Counted from the first letter of the stretch, positions 52,833 to 61,917 are shown. The stretch is 64,000 nucleotides of DNA from Clostridium sp. OM02-18AC (GCF_003481825.1 NZ_QULW01000010.1:32610-96609); one strand, 5' to 3'. Notes: generated from the sequence alone by a model not told the origin. Made by a program: numbers and translations.

Positions 52833-54927
52833 CCAGTTTGTCGACCTTTGCGGCTCTGGCTTCTACTTCCTTCTTCTGGATGTCGCCAGGTGCCTGCTCA
52901 TAACGGCTGAATTCATACTCATATAAGCCGATACCTCCAGTCATGGAGCGCAGGTCTGTGTTATAGCCAAACAGTTCGGACATCGGGATGTCTGCCTCGA
53001 TCACCTGTTTGCCGTGATGATCGGAATTCATACCAAGGACACGTCCTCTTCTGCGGTTTAAGTCGCCCATAACGTCACCGGTGAATTTATCCGGAACCGT
53101 TACTTTCAGGGATGCAATTGGCTCTAAGAGAACCGGATTTGCCTCCATGAAGCCTTTCTTGAATGCCATCATGGCAGCGGTCTTAAATGCCATCTCCGAA
53201 GAATCTACCGGATGGTAGGAACCATCTACCAGAGTTGCCTTTACACCAACTACCGGGTATGCAGCCAGAGGTCCCTTTACGCAGCTTTCTGCAACACCCT
53301 TTTCAACTGCCGGGAAGTAGTTCTTCGGAACTGCACCGCCGAAGACCTTCTCTTCAAATACATAAGGCTTTTCCAGATCGCCGGACGGCTCGAAGATCAT
53401 CTTAACATCACCATACTGACCATGTCCGCCGGACTGTTTCTTATATTTGCCCTGAACTTCGACTTTCTTTCTTAAGGTCTCGCGGAATGCAAATTTCGGC
53501 TTGCTCAGTTCGATCTCAACCTTGTAACGGCCTAACAGTTTGCTGACAACCACTTCCAGCTGCTGATCACCAATGCCGTATAAAAGAAGCTGGCGGTTTT
53601 CTTTATCGTTCACAGACTTTAAGGTCAGATCCTCTTCCATCAGTTTTGCCAGTGCGCTGGAAACTTTGTCCTCGTCACCCTTGGTCACGGTCTTATAACG
53701 CATATATGTATACGGTGTGGAAGTCTGCGGTTTGTGATATACGATCGGTGCAGAGCGAAGAGCAATGGTATCGCCGGTCTGGGTCACACCAAGTTTTGCC
53801 ACGGCACCGATATCACCTGCGCGCAGCTCCGGAACTTCAATAGTGTCTTTACCACGGAGCAGGTACAGCTTGCCGACTTTTTCCTCGGTATCCTTATTTA
53901 CATTGTAAATCGTGCTGTCCGGTTTTAAGATACCGGTACAGACTTTCATCAGGGAATATTTGCCGATGAACGGGTCTACAATGGTCTTAAATACTCTTGC
54001 AGATAAAGAAACCTGATCGTTGTACTTTGCGGTAAAACGCTCACCAGTGGAAACATCAACACCGATACACTCGAATTTGTCCGGGGTCGGAAGGTAACGG
54101 TCAATGACCTGTAAGAGGGTCTTAAATCCCTGGCAGTTTACGCCGGAACCCATAAGCACCGGAACGATAGAGCCATCTATCACATGTTCCCGAAGGGCGC
54201 CCTGAATTTCTTCCAGTGTAAATTCTTCACCGGAGAAGTAGCGCTCCATATACTCCTCACTGGTCTCTGCCACTGCCTCTAAGAGCGCATCTCTGGCAAT
54301 ACCGAGGTTCTTCTGGGAGTAATCAGGAATCTCGCATTCTTCGTAATCACTTAAATTGGTAAAGCGTCTGCCGGCCATTTTTACAACGTTTACATATCCG
54401 ACAAACTTTTCATTTTCACGGATCGGGAGCTGGAACGGAGCAATGCTTCTGCCGAACCTTCTCTCTAATTTCAGGACAAGTTCACGGAAGCTTGCATGAT
54501 CGTCGTCCATGTTGGTGACAAAAATAATACGAGGCAGTTTGAGCTTATCGCACAGCTCCCATGCTTTTTCCGTACCAACCTCGATGCCAGCCTTGCAGTT
54601 CACAACGATGATCGCCGCATCTGCCACACTGACTGCTTCTTCTACTTCGCCGACAAAGTCAAAATAACCCGGGGTATCCAGAATATTGATCTTCATCATG
54701 CCTTCATCGCCCTGATACTCGATCGGGATCAGAGACGTGGAGATGGAAAACTGACGTTTGATTTCTTCCTTGTCGTAGTCGCTGATGGTGTTACCGTCAA
54801 CAACCTTGCCCATGCGCTTGGTGACTCCGGTTACCAGGGCAAGTGCTTCTGCAACCGTCGTCTTGCCGGCCCCGCCGTGACCAAGTAAAACGACGTTTCG
54901 GATCTGTTTTGTACCATAAACGTTCAT
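52825..54927 (-). CDS. EF-G paralogue (EF-G2-like translational GTPase)
   Basis: A 700-residue EF-G-family protein with all five domains. G1 is GHGGAGKT (16-23) rather than the AHIDAGKT of main EF-G. G3 is DTPGY (84-88). The G4 position reads TNMD (138-141) where NKMD is normal, so guanine recognition may be altered. Domain IV shows QSGGHGQYGDVKM and domain V MTGGIGLYEYEFSRYEQAPG. It is not beside rpsL/rpsG/tuf, so it is a second copy with a specialised or weaker role. It precedes the CPBP gene with an 8-nt overlap. Confidence 0.92.
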   Translation of the reverse strand: MNVYGTKQIRNVVLLGHGGAGKTTVAEALALVTGVTKRMGKVVDGNTISDYDKEEIKRQFSISTSLIPIEYQGDEGMMKINILDTPGYFDFVGEVEEAVSVADAAIIVVNCKAGIEVGTEKAWELCDKLKLPRIIFVTNMDDDHASFRELVLKLERRFGRSIAPFQLPIRENEKFVGYVNVVKMAGRRFTNLSDYEECEIPDYSQKNLGIARDALLEAVAETSEEYMERYFSGEEFTLEEIQGALREHVIDGSIVPVLMGSGVNCQGFKTLLQVIDRYLPTPDKFECIGVDVSTGERFTAKYNDQVSLSARVFKTIVDPFIGKYSLMKVCTGILKPDSTIYNVNKDTEEKVGKLYLLRGKDTIEVPELRAGDIGAVAKLGVTQTGDTIALRSAPIVYHKPQTSTPYTYMRYKTVTKGDEDKVSSALAKLMEEDLTLKSVNDKENRQLLLYGIGDQQLEVVVSKLLGRYKVEIELSKPKFAFRETLRKKVEVQGKYKKQSGGHGQYGDVKMIFEPSGDLEKPYVFEEKVFGGAVPKNYFPAVEKGVAESCVKGPLAAYPVVGVKATLVDGSYHPVDSSEMAFKTAAMMAFKKGFMEANPVLLEPIASLKVTVPDKFTGDVMGDLNRRRGRVLGMNSDHHGKQVIEADIPMSELFGYNTDLRSMTGGIGLYEYEFSRYEQAPGDIQKKEVEARAAKVDKLDV

Positions 54928-54964
54928 ATAATTCCCTCCTGTACACCAAATTTAGTCTATGAGG

Positions 54965-55004
54965 ATATTCTACTAAAAAAGTTTGAAAATTTCAAGTAGA
55001 ATAT
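54965..55004 (-). promoter_or_regulatory. EF-G2 promoter framed by an inverted repeat
   Basis: Minus-strand TTGAAA (54990-54995), 17-bp spacer, TAGAAT (54967-54972). A perfect 10-bp inverted repeat, ATATTCTACT (54965-54974) and AGTAGAATAT (54995-55004), encloses the promoter with a 20-nt centre. One arm is on the -10 and the other touches the -35. Confidence 0.65.
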
Positions 55005-55111
55005 ACGATTTGCACAAATTATTTTTCAAAATTTTTTCTTATCGTCTGATACATCTCTATCGTTCAAAGTTCTTTTCGCTTTTTACTATTACAGTTTAAA
55101 GCAATAAAGCA

Positions 55112-55140
55112 TTGACAACATTTTCAGATTATCATAGAAT
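55112..55140 (+). promoter_or_regulatory. tyrA-aroA promoter
   Basis: TTGACA (55112-55117), 17-bp spacer, TAGAAT (55135-55140), 66 nt upstream of the tyrA ATG. No T-box or leader-peptide structure was seen. Confidence 0.75.
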
Positions 55141-55212
55141 AGCATTTAGTATTTATATTAGTGTTCTTATTAGAAACTGATATACACAAATATACCATTA
55201 GGAGATTTCGAC

Positions 55213-56313
55213 ATGAAAGACACAACATTTGGCTTTATCGGTCTGGGACTGATTGGCGGTTCGATCGCCAGAGGCATCAAACGCGCCTGCCCGACAGCCC
55301 GGATCATGGCATACATGCGTACCCGCGCAAAACTGGAGCAGGCGAAAGCCGACGGCATCGTGGACGTCATCCTCGACGGCATAGGGGAACCGTTAAGGGA
55401 ATGCGACATCATTTTCCTGTGTACACCAGTAGAATACAATGCACAGTATCTGTCTTTGATCCGTCCATTCTTAAAGCCTGGTGCTCTGATTTCCGACGTT
55501 GGTTCCACAAAACAGGATATCCATCAGGTTGTCACGAAACTGGGTATGGAGGACGTTTTTGTCGGCGGGCATCCTATGGCAGGCTCCGAAAAAACAGGCT
55601 ATGAGAATTCTACAGATCATCTTCTGGAAAATGCCTACTATATCGTAACACCAACTGCACATTCTTCCAAAGAGGATACCGACCGCATTGTTGCAGTGGC
55701 CAATCTGATCGATGCCATTCCGATCGTACTGGACTATCATGAACATGACCGGATCGTGGCTGCCATCAGCCATCTTCCGCATCTGGTTGCTTCCAGCCTG
55801 GTAAACCTGGTCCGCGACTGTGACAACAAAGAAGAACTGATGAAACGCCTTGCCGCAGGCGGATTTAAAGACATTACCCGTATTGCATCCTCTTCCCCGG
55901 AAATGTGGGAACAGATCTGCATGACGAACACCGGCAATATCATAACCATGCTGGAAGATTACATCGCTTCCTTAAACCAGATTCTTGCTTCCTTAAAGAA
56001 CCGGAATGGAAACGATATTTACCAGCTCTTTGACACATCACGTACTTACCGCAATTCCATCTCGGAAACACGCCGCGGCTCTGTCACTCCGGAATACTCC
56101 TTTACCGTGGATATTGTGGATGAACCAGGTGCGATTTCCACCTTATCCTGCATTTTAAGTGCACGCGGCATCAGCATCGGCAACATCGGCATCAACCACA
56201 ACCGGGAACAGGGCGATGGTGCCTTAAAGATTGTCTTTTACGATGAAGAATCCATGCATCGGGCGTGGGAACAGCTGAAAAAATATAATTACGAACTGAT
56301 TCCGAAACACTAA
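55213..56313 (+). CDS. tyrA: Prephenate dehydrogenase
   Basis: A 366-residue enzyme of tyrosine synthesis, oxidising prephenate to 4-hydroxyphenylpyruvate with NAD(P). GLGLIGGS (10-17) is the dinucleotide loop; GGHPMAGSEKTGYE near 117 and a histidine in SHLPHLVASSLV near 189 are substrate-site elements. Residues 296-366 form an ACT domain (FTVDIVDEPGAISTLSCIL), implying feedback by an aromatic amino acid. AGGAG lies 9 nt before the ATG. It is 29 bp upstream of aroA. Confidence 0.96.
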   Translation: MKDTTFGFIGLGLIGGSIARGIKRACPTARIMAYMRTRAKLEQAKADGIVDVILDGIGEPLRECDIIFLCTPVEYNAQYLSLIRPFLKPGALISDVGSTKQDIHQVVTKLGMEDVFVGGHPMAGSEKTGYENSTDHLLENAYYIVTPTAHSSKEDTDRIVAVANLIDAIPIVLDYHEHDRIVAAISHLPHLVASSLVNLVRDCDNKEELMKRLAAGGFKDITRIASSSPEMWEQICMTNTGNIITMLEDYIASLNQILASLKNRNGNDIYQLFDTSRTYRNSISETRRGSVTPEYSFTVDIVDEPGAISTLSCILSARGISIGNIGINHNREQGDGALKIVFYDEESMHRAWEQLKKYNYELIPKH

Positions 56314-56342
56314 GCCGCAATCAGGGAAATGGGGAAACTCTT

Positions 56343-57617
56343 ATGAAATTTTCAAGATGTAATAGTCTGAAGGGCGAAGTGACCATTCCGGGAGATAAAT
56401 CCATCTCCCACCGCAGTGTCATGTTCGGCTCCCTTGCAAAAGGTACCACAAAGATCACCGGCTTTCTGCAGGGTGCAGACTGCCTGTCCACTATATCATG
56501 CTTCCAGAAGATGGGCGTTTCCATCGAAAATACCGGCGATACCGTTCTGGTTCACGGCAATGGACTGCACGGTTTAAAAAAGCCAGATGAGGTTCTCGAC
56601 TGCGGCAACAGCGGTACCACAACCCGGCTGATCTCCGGCATTCTCTGCGCACAGGACTTTTCCGTAACACTTACCGGCGATGCCTCCATCCAGAAACGTC
56701 CTATGAAACGGATCATGGATCCCTTAAGCCAGATGGGTGCTGATATCAAAAGCATCCATGGAAACGGCTGTGCACCGCTCGCCATCCAGGGAAAGCCGCT
56801 GCACGGAATCCACTATCAGTCTCCGGTTGCTTCCGCACAGGTCAAATCTTCCATTCTCCTTGCAGGCCTTTACGCAGACGGAGAAACCAGGGTGACCGAG
56901 CCTTTGCTCTCCCGCAACCATACCGAACTGATGTTAAGCGAATTCGGAGCCGATGTCCGGACAGAAGGCACAACTGCCATCATTCAGCCCGCCAGAGAAC
57001 TTTTCGCAAAAGAGATCCAGGTTCCTGGAGATATTTCTTCTGCAGCATTTTTCCTTGCTGCAGGATTGATCGTTCCGGGATCGGAGCTTCTCATCAAAAA
57101 TGTCGGAATCAATCCGACCCGCGACGGCATGATCCGTGTATGCCAGGCCATGGACGGTGACCTTACCCTCTTAAACCGAAAAGAGACCGGTGAACCGGTT
57201 GCTGATATTCTCGTACGCTCCTCTTCCTTACACGGCATGGATATTCACGGGGAAATCATTCCAACCCTGATCGATGAACTTCCCATGATTGCAGCTATGG
57301 CATGCTTTGCCAGCGGCGATACCATCATCCGTGACGCAGCAGAGCTGAAAGTAAAAGAATCCAACCGCATTGCCGTTATGGTAGAAAGCTTACGTGCAAT
57401 GGGAGCTGACGTAGAGGAGACCGAAGACGGCATGATCATTCACGGTGGGAAACCACTCCACGGCGCTGTGATCGACAGCCATCTGGATCACCGCATTGCC
57501 ATGACCTTTGCCGTGACCGCCGGTATGGCAGAGGGCGAAACAGAAATTCTCGGTGCAGAATGTGTGAATATCTCCTACCCGGGATTTTATCAGGATCTTG
57601 CCAGATTGACCCGGTAA
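56343..57617 (+). CDS. aroA: 3-phosphoshikimate 1-carboxyvinyltransferase (EPSP synthase)
   Basis: A 424-residue shikimate-pathway enzyme joining shikimate-3-phosphate with phosphoenolpyruvate. PGDKSISHR (16-24), LDCGNSGTTTRL (85-96), GDASIQKRPMKRI near 112 and DELPMIAAMACFASGDT near 305 are the family signatures. The second half shows KESNRIAVMVESLRAMGADVE and DHRIAMTFAV. It forms an operon with tyrA and is followed by a strong terminator. Insensitivity class to inhibitors cannot be read with confidence. Confidence 0.97.
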   Translation: MKFSRCNSLKGEVTIPGDKSISHRSVMFGSLAKGTTKITGFLQGADCLSTISCFQKMGVSIENTGDTVLVHGNGLHGLKKPDEVLDCGNSGTTTRLISGILCAQDFSVTLTGDASIQKRPMKRIMDPLSQMGADIKSIHGNGCAPLAIQGKPLHGIHYQSPVASAQVKSSILLAGLYADGETRVTEPLLSRNHTELMLSEFGADVRTEGTTAIIQPARELFAKEIQVPGDISSAAFFLAAGLIVPGSELLIKNVGINPTRDGMIRVCQAMDGDLTLLNRKETGEPVADILVRSSSLHGMDIHGEIIPTLIDELPMIAAMACFASGDTIIRDAAELKVKESNRIAVMVESLRAMGADVEETEDGMIIHGGKPLHGAVIDSHLDHRIAMTFAVTAGMAEGETEILGAECVNISYPGFYQDLARLTR

Positions 57618-57687
57618 TATGCCAGGCATTCTCTTTTATTTGCAGCAATCAGGCATAACAACTGATTACCGTATATCTGTCTTTTCA

Positions 57688-57719
57688 CGGGGTGTCCGGT
57701 TTCGGGCATCCCGTTTTTT
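57688..57719 (+). terminator. Intrinsic terminator of tyrA-aroA
   Basis: An 11-bp stem (57688-57698 with 57703-57713, two G-T pairs, GTTT loop) is followed by TTTTTT. Confidence 0.85.
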
Positions 57720-57770
57720 AAGATTCTCTTACAACATTCTTCCAATCTCCCAAATCTTCCCCCAAAAGTA

Positions 57771-57867
57771 TTGGCAAGTTTTTTTTCATGGTCTATAATG
57801 GACACCATCGGGTCATTTCTGCCTTGCAGAAAGGCCCTCAAATTTTTAACTTAGGAGAATCTGACCC
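57771..57867 (+). promoter_or_regulatory. Promoter and structured leader of the SGNH esterase gene
   Basis: TTGGCA (57771-57776), 17-bp spacer, TATAAT (57794-57799). The leader forms a 12-bp hairpin with one bulge (57810-57822 with 57826-57837). GGGTCA at 57810-57815 can instead pair with TGACCC at 57862-57867, directly before the ATG. Two exclusive structures are therefore possible. Confidence 0.55.
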
Positions 57868-59526
57868 ATGAAAAAAAACGCATCACGTATAAAAGCCCTG
57901 CTTCTTGGCTGCATCTGTGCAGTAACGACAGCACTGTCTGCCGTTCCGGTCTCTGCCGCCACGGTTGTTGCAGGCGCTTCTTCAGCCACAAATGATCCAG
58001 CACTCACTGCCGCTCCCGGAACCTATACCGAGCAGCAGACCGGCGGAGTTTCAGTAGACAAGCCGTCTGCACCGCCAACCGTGTGGATCGTGGGCGACTC
58101 TACAGCAGCTGCATTTAACGATACCACCTACTACTCTCCGCGCTATGGCTGGGGAACCCAGCTTGGCCTTTATCTGCAGGGCGTCAGCATTCAGAACCTT
58201 GCCGTATCCGGAACCAGTTCCAAATCCTACTCCGATACCGAACAGTATCAGCGGCTGCTTCAGGGTGTACAGGCCGGTGACTATGTACTGATCGGTTTCG
58301 GCCATAACGATGAACGTACCGAGCAGGGACGTTACTCCAATCCGACCGGATCGGTCTCTACCAGCGGTTCTTTTCAGTATAATCTCTACGAAAAGTACAT
58401 CAAACCCGTAAAAAACAAACAGGCTAATCCGATTCTGGTAACTCCGATCGTACGCCGCAATGTCGCAAACAACTACACCGGCGAGGACGGACACATCACC
58501 AGCAGTAAAAAGAATGAGGAAGGTACTTTCCAGGGCGGCGATTATGCAAAAGCAATCCGCCAGTTGGGTGTAGGCAAAAGCGTTCCGGTTCTGGATCTGA
58601 CTGCCCGCACCAAAGATGTATATGAACGTCTCGGCGCAGACGGGGTCAAAAACCGCCATGCACAGACTTCCAACCGCGATGTCAGCATCGACAACACACA
58701 CACCAATCTCTACGGTGCCCAGTGCAATGCCTGGTTCATTGCCGATGAACTGTTAAAGTCAAACTCCGGACTCAAAAATTATGTTGTTTCCAATCCGCAG
58801 GTTCCGCAGTATGACAGCAATTCCATCAATGCGAACTATCATGCACAGAGTTTTACCGTGCCTGCCGGTGTAAGCAGCATCTTTTCGACGGTTGGAGACT
58901 GGAAGCCAACCGTATTCGGTAATATCGACGGTTATGAGTACTTAAATAACATGTATTTCTGTCTGCAGGGGAACTCTGACAACTCCATTCATATGGCAGT
59001 TGGAACCAACTCCGGCGCTACCAGAACGCAGCAGGTTGGCGGTCTTGACCAGGGAAGCGATGGAATTGCGATGTATTACCGTGAAGTTCCGGCTTCCGCA
59101 AACTTTATTCTCTCTGCCGATGTTACCATCAACGCTTACAATGCCTCTGTTTTAAATTCGTTCGGACTGATGGTTCGCGATGATATCTACCTCGACACCG
59201 TTGTCAACGATACCCTGGGCGACTATGTTGCAGCCGGACAGCTTCAGCTCTCCTCTGCATCCCCATGGAACTGTTTTGCAAGAAAGAACGGGCAGCTCAC
59301 TTCCGGCGGCACCGCTTCCCGTGTGTACAAAGCAGGTGAAACCGTTCACGTTGAGATCCGGAAAGGACCAGATGGATACACCTGCGTCTTCGGCGACAAT
59401 GCCCCGGTATCTGCAGGCTTTGACTTCCCGCTGACTGCAATCGATTCCGACCATGTGTATGTTGGTATGTTCGTGGCACGCAGCGCAGATGTCACCTTCA
59501 AAAATGTAAACTTAGTTTACCAGTAA
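57868..59526 (+). CDS. Secreted SGNH/GDSL hydrolase, rhamnogalacturonan acetylesterase-like
   Basis: A 552-residue exported protein. Residues 1-31 are a signal peptide ending VPVSAA. The SGNH domain (70-290) shows block I IVGDSTAAA (S78), block II SGTSSK, block III GFGHNDE (N147) and the D275-x-x-H278 pair in IDNTHTNL. This matches rhamnogalacturonan acetylesterases acting on pectin. Residues 325-552 form a second beta-rich domain (DGIAMYYREVPASANFILSADV, FGLMVRDDIYLD), probably carbohydrate-binding. AGGAG lies 10 nt before the ATG. It has its own promoter and terminator. Confidence 0.88.
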   Translation: MKKNASRIKALLLGCICAVTTALSAVPVSAATVVAGASSATNDPALTAAPGTYTEQQTGGVSVDKPSAPPTVWIVGDSTAAAFNDTTYYSPRYGWGTQLGLYLQGVSIQNLAVSGTSSKSYSDTEQYQRLLQGVQAGDYVLIGFGHNDERTEQGRYSNPTGSVSTSGSFQYNLYEKYIKPVKNKQANPILVTPIVRRNVANNYTGEDGHITSSKKNEEGTFQGGDYAKAIRQLGVGKSVPVLDLTARTKDVYERLGADGVKNRHAQTSNRDVSIDNTHTNLYGAQCNAWFIADELLKSNSGLKNYVVSNPQVPQYDSNSINANYHAQSFTVPAGVSSIFSTVGDWKPTVFGNIDGYEYLNNMYFCLQGNSDNSIHMAVGTNSGATRTQQVGGLDQGSDGIAMYYREVPASANFILSADVTINAYNASVLNSFGLMVRDDIYLDTVVNDTLGDYVAAGQLQLSSASPWNCFARKNGQLTSGGTASRVYKAGETVHVEIRKGPDGYTCVFGDNAPVSAGFDFPLTAIDSDHVYVGMFVARSADVTFKNVNLVYQ

Positions 59527-59572
59527 AATAAAATCCGCATAAGGCGCGTCTGCGCCTCCCTGATATGCAGCG

Positions 59573-59606
59573 AAAAGGCCCGGAGCGAAATGCTCCGGGC
59601 CTTTTT
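59573..59606. terminator. Bidirectional terminator between esterase and yebC
   Basis: A perfect 14-bp stem (AAAAGGCCCGGAGC at 59573-59586, complement 59592-59605) with U-tracts on both sides. A smaller hairpin AGGCGC/GCGCCT is at 59542-59557. Confidence 0.88.
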
Positions 59607-59643
59607 AACATCATTTATCATTACGATGTTCCCGATTCTGTTT

Positions 59644-60381
59644 TTATCTCTCGTCGGTATCCCAGTTGTGATATACGGCCTGTACATCATCATCGTCATC
59701 GAGAAGGTCTAACAGACGGTTCATGTACTTAATGTCGTTCTCGTCCGTCAGCTCAACCCAGGTCTGCGGGATCATGGTTACGTCTGCTTCCAGCATCGGA
59801 ATGCCCTCTTTCTCAAGAGCCTCACGTACGGCACTGAAATCATCCGGATCGGTGATCACCTCAAAGCTGTCCTCCTCCTCGGAGAAATCCTCTGCACCTG
59901 CGTCTAATGCCATCATCATCAGTTCGTCTGCGTCGAGATCGCACTCTTCCTTATCGATGATGATCTGACCTTTCTTGTCGAACATGAAAGATACGCTTCC
60001 CTGGGTACCAATGTTACCGTTGCCCTTGGTGAACGCACTTCTGACATTTGCAGCGGTACGGTTCTTATTATCCGTCAGTGTGTCAACGATCACTGCAACA
60101 CCGCTCGGACCATAACCCTCGTAGGTCAGTACTTCATAGTTTACAGAGTTTGCATCACCTGCTGCTTTCTTGATACCACGGTCGATGGTATCGTTCGGCA
60201 TGTTGTTTGCTTTTGCTTTTGCGATGACATCGCGAAGCTTGCTGTTGTTTGCCGGATCCGGGCCACCCTCTTTTACTGCTACGGCAAGCTCACGACCGAT
60301 CACGGTAAAGATTTTTCCCTTTGCGGCATCATTTTTCTCTTTTTTGTGCTTGATATTGGCAAATTTAGAATGTCCTGACAT
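59644..60381 (-). CDS. yebC: YebC/PmpR-family protein
   Basis: A 245-residue member of the YebC/TACO1 family. The N-terminal MSGHSKFANIKHKKEKNDAAKGKIF and the following RDVIAKAKANNMPNDTIDRGIKKA are diagnostic. The C-terminal ends in an acidic run DLLDDDDDVQAVYHN. The family was named as a transcription regulator; some members help ribosomes with proline stretches. It has its own promoter inside the end of the upstream gene. Confidence 0.96.
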   Translation of the reverse strand: MSGHSKFANIKHKKEKNDAAKGKIFTVIGRELAVAVKEGGPDPANNSKLRDVIAKAKANNMPNDTIDRGIKKAAGDANSVNYEVLTYEGYGPSGVAVIVDTLTDNKNRTAANVRSAFTKGNGNIGTQGSVSFMFDKKGQIIIDKEECDLDADELMMMALDAGAEDFSEEEDSFEVITDPDDFSAVREALEKEGIPMLEADVTMIPQTWVELTDENDIKYMNRLLDLLDDDDDVQAVYHNWDTDER

Positions 60382-60426
60382 AAAATCACAGCTCCTTATC
60401 CTTTTTCTCTTTTCGTCCTCATTCGC

Positions 60427-60506
60427 CGACGCGATAAGCAGGCACGCTCTCCGCGTCGCGTAAAAAACATCTTTTCTATTTTAACACTAAACCGTCCCGC
60501 TTGCAA
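60427..60506 (-). promoter_or_regulatory. yebC promoter and leader hairpin
   Basis: Minus-strand TTGCAA (60501-60506), 17-bp spacer, extended -10 TGT-TAAAAT (hexamer 60478-60483); it overlaps the last codons of the upstream gene. The leader holds a CGACGCG/CGCGTCG stem (60427-60433, 60452-60458) without a U-tract, so it is not a terminator. Confidence 0.65.
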
Positions 60507-61401
60507 GAGCCTGTGGAATTTTTGTTACTCTTACGGAATGAATCGTCTTATTTTCTACCTTCAATACGCAGAAACGGTATCCGAGGTACTGGATTTCCGG
60601 CTGTTCTTCCTCTCCCGGAATCCGGTCAAGGCGGGAAATGAGAAGCCCATTGATGGTATCATAATTTTCCAGATCTTCCTCCGGAAACGTAATGCCAAGC
60701 TCGTCCTGGGCATCTTCCAGAGGCGTCATACCGCTCATGATCAGCGCATCGCCTTCTCCACGGACAATATACTGCTCGTCCACGTCGTATTCATCCAGGA
60801 TATTTCCTACAATTTCTTCCAGAATATCTTCCATAGTGACAATTCCGGCAGTCTGTCCATATTCGTCGATCACGATCTCCATATGGATCTTCTGGGACTG
60901 CATTTCCTGGAACAGGGAATTGATGTTGCGTGTTTCCGGAATAAAATGCGCCGGACGCAAAACACCCGGAACATTGGCAATTTCCATGCGCGATTCCTGC
61001 AGATTTTCTGCATGAACCAGTACGTCCCGCATATGTACGGTGCCGATGATATCGTCCAGATCTTTTCCGTATACCGGATATCTGGAATTGCTTGCTTCTT
61101 TCAAGACAAAACGCGCCGCTTCTTTTAAAGTCATAGAACCATCCAGCGCTACAATGTTCTTGCGGTGGGTCATGATATCGCCGGCTTCTTTCTCATCGAA
61201 TTCGAAGATATTCGTGATCATCTCCGCTTCGCTGGATTCCAGCACGCCTTGCTCATGCCCCTCATTCACCATGGTCATAATATCTTCTTCCGTTACATTT
61301 TCCTGCCTTGACCGGACATATTTCCAGATCACGTAACCTGCAGCCAGAAAAAGGATCATTACACCTGCCAGTGAGAGCAGGCGCAAACAGACATCGTCCA
61401 T
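60487..61401 (-). CDS. CBS/CorC_HlyC protein lacking the CNNM membrane domain
   Basis: A 304-residue protein with one N-terminal membrane helix (about 6-26), two CBS domains (about 77-205: DIMTHRKNIVALD, DIIGTVHMRDVL, VIDEYGQTAGIVTMEDILEEIVG) and a C-terminal CorC_HlyC domain (222-300). Typical hemolysin-C/CNNM family members have four helices forming a metal transporter; here that domain is missing. It may act as a regulatory partner for another transporter. ATG at 61401 has AAGGAG 12 nt upstream. Confidence 0.85.
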   Translation of the reverse strand: MDDVCLRLLSLAGVMILFLAAGYVIWKYVRSRQENVTEEDIMTMVNEGHEQGVLESSEAEMITNIFEFDEKEAGDIMTHRKNIVALDGSMTLKEAARFVLKEASNSRYPVYGKDLDDIIGTVHMRDVLVHAENLQESRMEIANVPGVLRPAHFIPETRNINSLFQEMQSQKIHMEIVIDEYGQTAGIVTMEDILEEIVGNILDEYDVDEQYIVRGEGDALIMSGMTPLEDAQDELGITFPEEDLENYDTINGLLISRLDRIPGEEEQPEIQYLGYRFCVLKVENKTIHSVRVTKIPQALASGTV

Positions 61402-61455
61402 ACTGATTTTTATCTCCTTCTTTTCTCTTTTGTTTGTATACACTATATCGTTTCC

Positions 61456-61484
61456 AGTTTACTAAACTTCCCGTCTTTCGTCAA
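61456..61484 (-). promoter_or_regulatory. Promoter of the CBS/CorC gene
   Basis: Minus-strand TTGACG (61479-61484), 17-bp spacer, TAAACT (61456-61461), between mazF and the CBS gene. Confidence 0.55.
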
Positions 61485-61491
61485 TGGCGAA

Positions 61492-61839
61492 CTATGTAGG
61501 CAGATCCAGACTTACCATAAGCGCCTGATTTACCTGTTCCAATAATTCATCATCAATATGGCAGATCCGCTCCTTCAGACGCTGTTTGTCGATCGTCCGA
61601 AGCTGTTCTAATAAAATGACAGAATCTTTGACCATATCACTTTTTCGTGCAGACAATTCCACATGCGTCGGCAGCTTTGCCTTGTTCATACGGGATGTAA
61701 TGGCTGCACAGATCACGGTAGGGCTGTGCCGGTTTCCTACATTGTTCTGTATGATGAGAACCGGGCGCACGCCTCCCTGCTCTGAGCCTACCACCGGTCG
61801 CAGATCCGCATAATAAATATCCCCTCGTCTGATAATCAC
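61492..61839 (-). CDS. mazF: MazF/NdoA-type endoribonuclease toxin
   Basis: A 115-residue PemK/MazF-fold RNase that cuts mRNA at short motifs. IRRGDIYYADL at the start, VVGSEQGGVRPVLIIQNNVGNRHSPTVI (positions about 13-40) and ITSRMNKAKLPTHVEL match Bacillus NdoA closely, including the catalytic arginine and threonine region. GTG at 61839 with GGAG 9 nt upstream matches the NdoA N-terminus; an in-frame GTG at 61857 would add 6 residues. In Bacillus the antitoxin gene lies between alr and ndoA; here no such gene is present in the 151-bp gap. Confidence 0.92.
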   Translation of the reverse strand: MIIRRGDIYYADLRPVVGSEQGGVRPVLIIQNNVGNRHSPTVICAAITSRMNKAKLPTHVELSARKSDMVKDSVILLEQLRTIDKQRLKERICHIDDELLEQVNQALMVSLDLPT

Positions 61840-61880
61840 AGTATCACTCTCCGTCACTGGTTTTCAAGGGTATTATTGCC

Positions 61881-61917
61881 TGATGTCAGGCAGTCTATAC
61901 CTGCCTGTTTTTTTCCG
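61881..61917 (-). promoter_or_regulatory. Alternative hairpins between alr and mazF
   Basis: On the minus strand three segments follow each other: CAGGCAG, CTGCCTG and CAGGC. The middle one can pair with either neighbour, giving two exclusive hairpins just upstream of mazF. This resembles an attenuation or processing switch, but no leader peptide or U-tract on this strand was found. Confidence 0.4.
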
